64,000 nt of DNA, taken from NCBI GenBank assembly GCA_019637875.1, contig JAHBUW010000015.1:1-64000 (forward strand), in the 5' to 3' direction. The DNA is from Pseudobdellovibrionaceae bacterium. Lineage in GTDB: Bacteria > Bdellovibrionota > Bdellovibrionia > Bdellovibrionales > Bdellovibrionaceae. The notes beneath the pieces are model-generated. The model was not told where the DNA came from. It ran no database searches and was given only the letters and a program-made list of their open reading frames with translations. Shown piece after piece: positions 43,124-50,487 of this stretch (position 1 is its first letter; each line of letters starts with the position of its first letter). The position numbers and the translations under genes were made by a program.

Positions 43124-43933
43124 ATGAAAGCGCTGTTCTTGATCGTCGTTTTCTTCTGTTCATCGTTCGTTTTGGCCCAAGCAAAAACCGAAGGCCAGTT
43201 TCTGGATCCTTCGTGCAACTGCGTGCGTGAGCCCGCGAAGAACGCGCCGTTGGACGCGGATTTGGTGCGTAAGATGGAAGAGGAAGCCCGCGCCGGCGCG
43301 GGGAAAAAGCTTTTGGCGCAGGTGAAGTCCTACCGCTGCCCGCGCGCCCCGAAGAAAGACAAGGACGACGTGAACCTCGGCGCTTACGGAATCTCGGACG
43401 ACGAAGAGGAGGGGCCCGCACTGTCGGACGTGATGGAGAGTTTGATCGCGAAAGCCGGAATCGATGAAAACCATCTTGAGGGTGATGTGCGCTCACGTGC
43501 GGAAGACTCTCTCGAGAAAAAGATCGAGAAATGCCGCAAGAGTCGCGCGAAGAGCGTCGCGAATCGCCGGAACGATTCGACGAACAACTCGTCGGCCATG
43601 AATATGCAAATGATGCAGATGATGATGGCCATGCAAATGCAATCTGGCCAGAACATGAATTACGGAATGAACTACGGAATGAGCAACAACGGCCTGATGA
43701 GCGCGGGCTACAATCCCTACCTGATGGGGACCATGATGCCGATGACGGGGTCTTCAACCTACAACCCTTACGCGATGCTGGCGAACTCTTCGGGAATGTC
43801 GCTCGCGAGCCTTTCGCCCGCGCAGCAGGTCATGTACGGCACGACGAGTTTTGGGACGTCGACTTACGCTTGGCCCAGTATGAATTGGCCGATGAATTCG
43901 ATTTACGGCGTCCGGCCGCTTTCGTCGCGTTAG
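43124..43933 (+). CDS. Secreted methionine-rich protein, unknown
   Basis: 269 residues from ATG 43124 (GAGG upstream). Signal peptide KALFLIVVFFCSSFVLAQA, then a cysteine-containing segment (PSCNCVRE) and charged helices up to residue 145. From about 155 on it is low complexity: AMNMQMMQMMMAMQMQ, then repeats of NYGM and Tyr/Pro/Ser. Such Met-rich tails can bind copper or form sticky fibres; neither is shown here. The gene end overlaps the CPXCG gene by 4 bp. Confidence 0.68.
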   Translation: MKALFLIVVFFCSSFVLAQAKTEGQFLDPSCNCVREPAKNAPLDADLVRKMEEEARAGAGKKLLAQVKSYRCPRAPKKDKDDVNLGAYGISDDEEEGPALSDVMESLIAKAGIDENHLEGDVRSRAEDSLEKKIEKCRKSRAKSVANRRNDSTNNSSAMNMQMMQMMMAMQMQSGQNMNYGMNYGMSNNGLMSAGYNPYLMGTMMPMTGSSTYNPYAMLANSSGMSLASLSPAQQVMYGTTSFGTSTYAWPSMNWPMNSIYGVRPLSSR

Positions 43934-44115
43934 AAGCCTTCGCCCTTGTCGACGAGGGCCTTCCAGCGTTTGCCGTTGTGGAAGACGTGGATGTTGATTG
44001 GGTGACAGCAAATTTCGCAGTCGACGATGAGCTGTTGGGATTCGCCGTCTTCCGTGGCCACGAAGATCGTGAACTTTTCCCAGCAGAAGGGACACTGGAT
44101 GCGCACTTCGTCCAT
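43930..44115 (-). CDS. CPXCG-motif zinc-ribbon protein
   Basis: 61 residues. Cysteine pairs CPFC (residue 8-11) and CEICCHP form a zinc ribbon as in the CPXCG family; VDCEICCHPINI is the typical second half. Small cytoplasmic protein of unknown role. Its start overlaps the preceding stop by 1 bp (TGATG). Confidence 0.82.
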   Translation of the reverse strand: MDEVRIQCPFCWEKFTIFVATEDGESQQLIVDCEICCHPINIHVFHNGKRWKALVDKGEGF

Positions 44116-44807
44116 CAGCGCCTCCGGCAGGTCCCTTTCGGAGGCTCCACGAAGCTCATGCCGAGCTTCGCGCAGCAGGCGGCCACCTCATCCATTTGGA
44201 AATCATCGCAGCGACCCGAGGCGGTCAAGACGACCTGTTTCGTGCGCCCGTGGTGACGGCTCCATTCGCCGGTCAATTGGCACTCGTCGGTCGAAGCCGC
44301 CAGATGAAAGCCCACGTTGTAAGTGACCTCGCCCGTTTTTTCGTTGATGGCGAGACCGAAGCCGTCGATGCGCGGCACGCATTTCTGCGGCGGGAGCGGC
44401 TGGCCGTCGCGATCCCGGCGGTTATTCGAAACCGCCGGATGGGGGAGTCGTCGCAAATCGTCGAGGGCCTTCAGCTTCAATTGGCGCGCGCACTCGCGCA
44501 AAAACTTGCCGTCGGGTGAACCTTCCGGCGCGGGACGAATGCGGCAATCGCCTTTCGGAGTTTCGATGATCAAAGTCGGAATGGGTTTCAGGACGGTCCA
44601 ACCCAGGGGCCGCTCACAGATCGCGCGCTCATCGCCCGGGCGGTAGACACCGCACTTCTTGTCGGTGACGTGAATGATCATCTGCTCGGGGGCGGGGGCC
44701 GCCGGCAGAGGGGCGGCCGGCTGAGGCGCGGCCGGCGGAGGTGCGCCCGGCATCGGCGGGGCGGCCAGAGCCGCGTGCAAGACGAAGCCCCAAACCGCCA
44801 TGATCAT
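44115..44807 (-). CDS. Secreted Pro/Ala-rich protein, unknown
   Basis: 230 residues. A short signal (MAVWGFVLHAALAAPP) leads to a Pro/Ala repeat stretch (APPPAAPQPAAPLPAAPAP) and a cysteine-rich globular part. The start overlaps the GST stop by 4 bp (ATGA); ATG 44801 is an alternative. Cysteines at KKCGVY, AICERP, GDCRI, ECARQ, KCVPR, ECQLTG, RCDDF, ACCAKL and GTCRRR could pair. Confidence 0.68.
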   Translation of the reverse strand: MIMAVWGFVLHAALAAPPMPGAPPPAAPQPAAPLPAAPAPEQMIIHVTDKKCGVYRPGDERAICERPLGWTVLKPIPTLIIETPKGDCRIRPAPEGSPDGKFLRECARQLKLKALDDLRRLPHPAVSNNRRDRDGQPLPPQKCVPRIDGFGLAINEKTGEVTYNVGFHLAASTDECQLTGEWSRHHGRTKQVVLTASGRCDDFQMDEVAACCAKLGMSFVEPPKGTCRRR

Positions 44808-45493
44808 TTCTGCGGACCTTGGCCGAAGAGGATCTTTTTCGCTTCATCCGTCATGGTGGGACCGGTGCTGATCGCCTCGCCCTTCGCGTAGGCACGCGCA
44901 ACGGCGGGACGCGCTTGGATGCGCTCGAACCAGGTCTTCACGTTCGGGAAGTCCGCGAGGTTCATGCCCTGTTTCTCGTGCGGCACGATCCAAGGGTACA
45001 TCGACATGTCGGCGATGGAGTATTCGCCCGCGACGAAGTCACGGCCCGTGAGTTGTTTGTTCAAAACGCCGTACAGGCGCGCGGTCTCTTTCGTGTAGCG
45101 TTCGATGGCGTAGGGCACTTTTTCGGGAGCGTACTGAGTGAAGTGATGGTTCTGCCCCAGCATGGGGCCGAGGCCGCCCACTTGCCAGAAGAGCCACTGC
45201 AAGGTTTCGGTTTTCACGCGCAGATCGCGCGACAGGAACTTTCCGGTCTTCTCGCCGAGGTAGTTGAGGATCGCGCCGGATTCGAACACCGCCAGCGGCG
45301 CCCCGCCGCCGGTGGGTTCGCGGTCGACGATGGCGGGGATGCGGTTGTTCGGCGAGATTTTCAGGAAAGCGGGCTGGAACTGATCGCCCTTTCCGATGTT
45401 GACCGGGAACGTCTCGTAGGGAAGTCCCGCCTCTTCCAGATAGATCGAGATTTTGTAACCGTTGGGCGTGGGCCAGTAATGCAGTTCGATCAT
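44804..45493 (-). CDS. Glutathione S-transferase, YfcG/YghU-like
   Basis: 229 residues. N-terminal thioredoxin-like domain with YWPTPNGYKISIYLEE, NNRIPAIVDREP and VFESGAILNYLGEK (glutathione-binding ESxAIL). Helical C-terminal domain with YSIADMSMYPW. The NGYK region fits the Nu/Ure2p-like class that reduces organic peroxides or disulphides. Coupled to the GT17 gene by a 4-bp overlap. Confidence 0.9.
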   Translation of the reverse strand: MIELHYWPTPNGYKISIYLEEAGLPYETFPVNIGKGDQFQPAFLKISPNNRIPAIVDREPTGGGAPLAVFESGAILNYLGEKTGKFLSRDLRVKTETLQWLFWQVGGLGPMLGQNHHFTQYAPEKVPYAIERYTKETARLYGVLNKQLTGRDFVAGEYSIADMSMYPWIVPHEKQGMNLADFPNVKTWFERIQARPAVARAYAKGEAISTGPTMTDEAKKILFGQGPQK

Positions 45494-46398
45494 GGGGCTT
45501 CTCCGGTGGTGAATTTTTGAAGGGCGCCCTGAAGCTCGGCTTCGAGTTCGGGGCGGGTGCGCATCATTTTTTGGAATGGGGGCCGTTGGATCTCGGGGAA
45601 CAGCGGCAGGCCCGAGGTCGCCAGATCCATCAGTTTGAACTCGTTGCCGTCGCCGATCAGATCACGACCGTTTAGAATATTGTCGGTCACCATCTGCAAA
45701 TTGCCGCGCTCGTTGTATTCCGAGTGCGCCCAGTTCTGCATTTTGTAGAGGACCTTTTCGATGCCGCCCATGAATGAGTAGTGCCAGCCGCCATCGCGGA
45801 TGACTTCGATGTGCGGACCTTCCTCGTCGTGAAGCGTGCGGGTGATCTTGATATCCTTGATGAGCTTTTTCTCGAGCATGACCGAACCGCGCCAGCGACC
45901 GTAGCCGCCGCGGTTTTGCTGCGCGATCGCTTTGCCGCCGTAGTCGTGGATGCGGGTGCAGACGTAGTTCAGATAGTAGTAGGCTTGGTACTGCTCGAAG
46001 ACGCGGATGCCCGGACGGTCGCGGTACTCCGTGACCTTGTCCGCGAAGGGGATCTCGTCCAGATCCGACACGATCACGACGTCGTCGGGGCGCGCGTCTT
46101 TCAGACCTTGCAGGATGCCTTCTTTCTGGTGGTTGTCGTAGTGCCAGGTCGTGACGGGGCGAAACTTCGTCCAGAAGGTCGGATACTGATCCACAACGAT
46201 GTGGATAATTTTGTCGCGGAAGCGGTGGTAGCGCGCTTGGTTCTCTTTGAAGAACAGTGGCTTTTCCTTTTTCTGGAAGGTGCGGGTCGCTTCGACCAAA
46301 ATGAAGTAGTCCACCGCCGGGGCCAGATGTTCGAGCCGCAGCTCGAGCAGGTCCATCTCATTGAAAAAAGCGAAGCCATCATAAACACGCGGGCGCAT
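45490..46398 (-). CDS. Glycosyltransferase family 17
   Basis: 302 residues. GT17 motifs: VYDGFAFFNEMDLLELRLEHL, EATRTFQKKEKPLFF and VSDLDEIPF (DxD). WHYSFMGGIEKVLYKMQNWAH is the C-terminal signature. The founding members add N-acetylglucosamine to N-glycans in eukaryotes; bacterial ones modify unknown surface glycans. It is the first gene of a four-gene coupled operon. Confidence 0.85.
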   Translation of the reverse strand: MRPRVYDGFAFFNEMDLLELRLEHLAPAVDYFILVEATRTFQKKEKPLFFKENQARYHRFRDKIIHIVVDQYPTFWTKFRPVTTWHYDNHQKEGILQGLKDARPDDVVIVSDLDEIPFADKVTEYRDRPGIRVFEQYQAYYYLNYVCTRIHDYGGKAIAQQNRGGYGRWRGSVMLEKKLIKDIKITRTLHDEEGPHIEVIRDGGWHYSFMGGIEKVLYKMQNWAHSEYNERGNLQMVTDNILNGRDLIGDGNEFKLMDLATSGLPLFPEIQRPPFQKMMRTRPELEAELQGALQKFTTGEAP

Positions 46399-46428
46399 GC
46401 CCCGTTGTCGCCGATGGACGCGGGACTG

Positions 46429-47142
46429 TCACCAGTTCAGAGCGCTTTTTGTGCCCGAAGGTGGCTCTTTGCCCCCGCTTTCGATCCGGAGTTCGCCGCG
46501 GTGAATCCGCATGACCTCTTGCACGAAGCTGAGTCCCAAACCGGAGCTTTTGCGCCCGGTGCGGGGCCGCTCCATCGAAAAGAAACGCTCCGTGACGCGC
46601 ATTTGGGCAAATTCGGGAATGCCGGGGCCTTCATCCGTGACCTCGACGCCACGCTCGGTCACGCGCAGCGTGACGCGCCCACCGGTGGGTGAAAAATCGA
46701 GGGCATTTTGCACGAGGTTCGCGAGCGCACGCCAGATCAAGAAGCGCTCGCCCCGGCGCGGGAGGGACTCGGGACTTTCGACCGTGATCGTCACGCCGAG
46801 GGTGCGCGCTTGAGTCGCGAAGGCGTCGGCGACCTCGTCCACCAAAAGGGCGAGGTCGAAGTCCTCATCTTGGAGGACGCGATCCCCGGTTTCGAGTGAC
46901 GCGAGCTCCAAAAGTTTTTCGGCGATGTCTTGGAGGCGTCGGGCTTCGCTCCGAACGTTGTCCAGAAGCCGCGCACCTTGGGTCACCGAAAGCAGCGCGG
47001 TGTTTTCGTAATCGCGGCGCTCGCTGATCAGGCCACCGACGTAAAGACGTGGAATGCCCGAGAGCAAGAGCAGGAAAAAAAGAATTCCAAGTTTGAGACC
47101 AAGGCTGTTCGTGTTTTTGGGAAGCATGGGTTTTTGGGACAT
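46429..47142 (-). CDS. Chimeric remnant: CreD N-terminus fused to CreC kinase C-terminus
   Basis: 237 residues with an AGGAGG ribosome site. Residues 10-50 match CreD: IPRLYVGGLISERRDYEN corresponds to the conserved IPxxx...ERxDY. From about 55 on it matches CreC: RRLQDIAEKLLELASLE (second HisKA helix), NLVQNALDFSP (N-box), ERFFSMERP, and SSGLGLSFVQEV (G-box). The first HisKA helix with its phospho-histidine, the HAMP and the sensor domain are absent, so autophosphorylation is unlikely. Looks like an internal deletion fusion; may be a pseudogene or a dominant-type partner. Confidence 0.75.
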   Translation of the reverse strand: MSQKPMLPKNTNSLGLKLGILFFLLLLSGIPRLYVGGLISERRDYENTALLSVTQGARLLDNVRSEARRLQDIAEKLLELASLETGDRVLQDEDFDLALLVDEVADAFATQARTLGVTITVESPESLPRRGERFLIWRALANLVQNALDFSPTGGRVTLRVTERGVEVTDEGPGIPEFAQMRVTERFFSMERPRTGRKSSGLGLSFVQEVMRIHRGELRIESGGKEPPSGTKSALNW

Positions 47143-47270
47143 TATTCCTCCTGATAAAGAGAGTTTCGGGGGCTTGCGTGAACTCCCGGTGAAGTCCGTG
47201 GGGGTTTTCGGTGGAAAGCGCGGACCTGGACCTTGATTTACACAGAATTTGCAGGCAGCATCGGCGGACC

Positions 47271-49472
47271 ATGTTGCCGGTCCTTCCCCCCAAGTATTAC
47301 CTCGATCACTTCCGCGACCTGCTCGGGTTTCTGCGGAGGAACGCGTGGGAGCTTTGCGAAGAGCGCGAGCGCGGCTTCATCGAGGATTTCGAAGAGCTTT
47401 CCGAGGACGCGCAGTGTTTGGTCGTGCGCATGCTGAACCGCAAAGGTCGACTCTTCCGCGCGGATGATCTGCGGTACGCGGAGATCACGGACGCGGCGCG
47501 GGCCTGGCCCGAGCTTGAGCGCACGGGTTTCGTTCAGGGCTACCGTGAGGGCGCGGTCCCGAACGCCGAGCTCGCCGCGTTTCTTGGCAAAAGTGAACTG
47601 CAGTCGTGGCTGCGTGCGGCCGGGGTGGAATTCAAAAAATCGGCGGGAAAAGCCGAACTCGTCGCGCGGGCGTCCGCCCTCGGGGCGCCCGCGGTGAACG
47701 GACCGGCGACCGACGTTCTGGTGCAGGGCCGGGGCGCCGAGATCGAGTACCTGCTGTTTCTTTATTTCGGAAAAATTCAAAGATCACTATCGCTCTATAC
47801 GCTACGCGATTTGGGGATTCGCCGCGTGCGCGAGGCGCGCGCCGAGTACCGTCCGCGTTTTCAAGATCGCGAGGACGCCCGCGCGCACTATTTCTTCGCC
47901 GCGAAGGTCGATCTTTGGAATCGCGGCGAGGCTGACCCCGCGTTTCAGGTTCAGACGCTGGCGGAATGGCCGGTGCCGCGAAGCGAAGCCGCGAGGGAAC
48001 TGCGCGAGTCGCTGCTCGTCGCGCTGGGACAGTATGCCGAAGCGGAGGGCCGCGCGGACGACGCCCTCCGATTTTTTGAGCTCTGTGCGGCTCATCCCGG
48101 CAACGAGCGTCGCGTGCGCCTGCTTCACAAGATGGGACGCGTGGACGAGGCCCGTCAGGAGCTCGACCGGATGATCGCGCGGCCCGGCTGTGACGAGGAA
48201 CTGCTTTTCGCCGAGGATTTCCTCGCCCGCAAATACGAGGGGAAACGTCGCGGCTTTTTGAGCGAGGCCCTGCACTCCGCGCGCGAGCTTCAGGTTTCGG
48301 AGTCCTATCTGGGAAAACCCGAACTCGGCGTCCGCGACCATCTGAAGCGCGAAGGCATCGAAAGCGTGCACACCGAAAACGATCTGTGGAACGCGCTCTT
48401 CGCACTGAGCTTTTGGGACGAGCTGCTGAACGCGGACGACGCCGCGATCCACAACCCCTTCGAGCGGGCCCCGCAGGATCTGGGCGGCGCGGAGTTTTAC
48501 GCGCGCTTTCGCGAGCGAATCGAAACGCGGCTGAGCGATTGGGATCAGCCGCGGCTCGCGCTCGCGCGGCTTTTGGAAACCTTGAAACGTCACGAAGGTG
48601 AAACGCAGGACCTTTTGCGCTGGCATCCGGGATTGGCGCCGCTGATCACCGACTTTGTGACCTCCGCCGCGGTGAGCGGCCGCGGCGCGGGGATCGCGAA
48701 CGTGCTACGGGCGATGGCGCGCAGTCACGCGGATCGCCGGTCGGGTTTTCCGGACCTGGTGGTCTTCGGGGCCGAAGGCCCGCGCTTCATCGAGGTAAAG
48801 TCCGAAGGCGACGCGATCAAAGCGCGACAGCTCAGTCAGATGCGCCTGCTGCGTGAATCGGGTTTTGACGTCGAGATTTTGCGCGTGAATTGGGCGCCCG
48901 ATCCGGCACAGGCCTACGTCGTGGTCGACGTCGAGACGACCGGCGCGGGCGGGACTCAGCACCGCGTGACCGAGATCGGCGCCGTGAAGATCGTCGACGG
49001 CCGGGTCGTCGACGAATTCCAGACGCGGCTCAACCCGGGGCGTTCGATCCCTTCTTTCATCACGAAGCTGACGGGCATTTCAAACGCCATGGTCGCGGAT
49101 GCGCCGCGCTTTGCAGAGGTCGCGGACCGCTTCGAGGCGTTCACGGACGGGGCGATCTTCGCCGCGCACAACGCGAGATTCGATTACGGTTTCATCCAGT
49201 CCGAGTTCGCGCGTCTGGACCGCGCTTACGTCCGGCCGACCTTCTGCACTTGCCAGAACGCGCGCAAGTTCTTCCCGAAGCTTGAGAGCCACGGCCTCAA
49301 GAACCTGTGCCAGCATTTCGGGATCGATCTGGAAAGCCACCACCGCGCTCTCTGCGACGCGAAAGCGGCGGCCGAGGTGCTGCTCCGGATTCAAGCGGCG
49401 CGTTGGGGCGCGGGCGAAGCGAGCCCTCAGAACATCAAGGTCACGGAACCCGAAACTTCCCGCAGCAGGTAG
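47271..49472 (+). CDS. FAN1-like VRR-NUC nuclease fused to DnaQ-like exonuclease
   Basis: 733 residues from ATG 47271. The N-terminus LPPKYYLDHFRDLLGFL and CLVVRMLNRKGRLFRADDL match bacterial FAN1. TPR-like helices fill 200-470. The VRR-NUC active site is GFPDLVVFG, then RFIEVKSEGD and SQMRLLRESG (residues about 500-560). The C-terminus is a DEDDh exonuclease: VVVDVETTG (Asp-x-Glu), VTEIGAVKI, AAHNARFDYGFI and HRALCDAKAA (His, Asp). FAN1 cuts branched or cross-linked DNA. A GTG at 47211 is an alternative start. The gene end overlaps the convergent beta-barrel gene by 46 bp. Confidence 0.85.
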   Translation: MLPVLPPKYYLDHFRDLLGFLRRNAWELCEERERGFIEDFEELSEDAQCLVVRMLNRKGRLFRADDLRYAEITDAARAWPELERTGFVQGYREGAVPNAELAAFLGKSELQSWLRAAGVEFKKSAGKAELVARASALGAPAVNGPATDVLVQGRGAEIEYLLFLYFGKIQRSLSLYTLRDLGIRRVREARAEYRPRFQDREDARAHYFFAAKVDLWNRGEADPAFQVQTLAEWPVPRSEAARELRESLLVALGQYAEAEGRADDALRFFELCAAHPGNERRVRLLHKMGRVDEARQELDRMIARPGCDEELLFAEDFLARKYEGKRRGFLSEALHSARELQVSESYLGKPELGVRDHLKREGIESVHTENDLWNALFALSFWDELLNADDAAIHNPFERAPQDLGGAEFYARFRERIETRLSDWDQPRLALARLLETLKRHEGETQDLLRWHPGLAPLITDFVTSAAVSGRGAGIANVLRAMARSHADRRSGFPDLVVFGAEGPRFIEVKSEGDAIKARQLSQMRLLRESGFDVEILRVNWAPDPAQAYVVVDVETTGAGGTQHRVTEIGAVKIVDGRVVDEFQTRLNPGRSIPSFITKLTGISNAMVADAPRFAEVADRFEAFTDGAIFAAHNARFDYGFIQSEFARLDRAYVRPTFCTCQNARKFFPKLESHGLKNLCQHFGIDLESHHRALCDAKAAAEVLLRIQAARWGAGEASPQNIKVTEPETSRSR

Positions 49473-50359
49473 TAGTTGTACATCAAGCCCACCATGAAGT
49501 TCCCGGTGACGCGAAAATTCCCGCCGTAGAACTGTTCGACTTTCTTTTCCTGGAAAAACAGATCGCCCGTTTGGAAGTTGAAGTGCGCGCGTCGGGAGTA
49601 TTCGCGACGTTCGGAAATACTGATCGACCAACGGTCGAAAAGAAGACTGCCGGTGATGAGGTCGACGTGATCGACCGCGGTGTTTTGCATTCTCAGGGTC
49701 GAGTAATCGATGACGAGCATGTTCAGGTAAATGCCTACACTGTAGTTTTCGACGATGGATTGGACCTTGTAGGGATCAAGACCGATCGGAGTCAGCAGGG
49801 TCTCGTCCCGGTAGGCCGAATAACCGAACGTGAAGGGCCCCAAAATTCCATTCACGCCCGCGCCGCCGGTCGTGGCGTAGGTCGTCTGATTGTATTTTCC
49901 GAGGACGCCCAGATTTAGCGAGAAGCGTCGGAGCGCCGACTTTTTATGTTCGAAAAGATTGAACGCGGTCGCGAGCGTCACCTTCCGACCGCGGTATTTG
50001 TCGCGCTCGAGTTTACGCAGATGCAACTCCTCGGTGGCCTCGTAGGCCGGGGCGCCGAAGAAGGTGTCTTCACTGTTGGAGGGGGTGATGGCGGCCCCCA
50101 CGCGACCGAGTCCACGGACGAGGCCCACGTCGTAGAGATTTTTGTAACCGATAGCTTCGATGCCGAGTCCGCGCTCGGTCGGGACGGCGGAAGGGTTGAT
50201 GCTGATCCGGCTGTTGGAGCTGGGGTTCGCCGAAGCGCTGCGCGAGGTGCGCGCGCGACCGCACTTGAATTCACCCAAGTTGCAGATCCCGTCGAACATC
50301 GCCCGCGCGGGTTCGAAAACGCCAAAGCAGAAAAAAATGAATAGGGCGAGCGCGCGCAT
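49427..50359 (-). CDS. Outer-membrane beta-barrel protein
   Basis: 310 residues. Signal peptide RALALFIFFCFGVFEPARA, then two cysteines (ICNLGEFKC) and a Ser/Asn linker. Amphipathic strands from about residue 95 include FSLNLGVLGKYNQTTYA and FTFGYSAYRDETLL, ending in VSGSVTLMF with the terminal phenylalanine usual for barrels. Its 3' end overlaps the FAN1 gene by 46 bp. Confidence 0.72.
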   Translation of the reverse strand: MRALALFIFFCFGVFEPARAMFDGICNLGEFKCGRARTSRSASANPSSNSRISINPSAVPTERGLGIEAIGYKNLYDVGLVRGLGRVGAAITPSNSEDTFFGAPAYEATEELHLRKLERDKYRGRKVTLATAFNLFEHKKSALRRFSLNLGVLGKYNQTTYATTGGAGVNGILGPFTFGYSAYRDETLLTPIGLDPYKVQSIVENYSVGIYLNMLVIDYSTLRMQNTAVDHVDLITGSLLFDRWSISISERREYSRRAHFNFQTGDLFFQEKKVEQFYGGNFRVTGNFMVGLMYNYYLLREVSGSVTLMF

Positions 50360-50487
50360 TTTCCCATTCTAACTTGAGTCTCTCGCGGAAGGCGCCCACG
50401 TCTGAAAGAGGCCCCGACCGAGGTCGGGACTTCGTTCGCGGGGTGTTGGGCATGGACAGGACCTGGGTTCGGCGCGAGCATGGAAGG

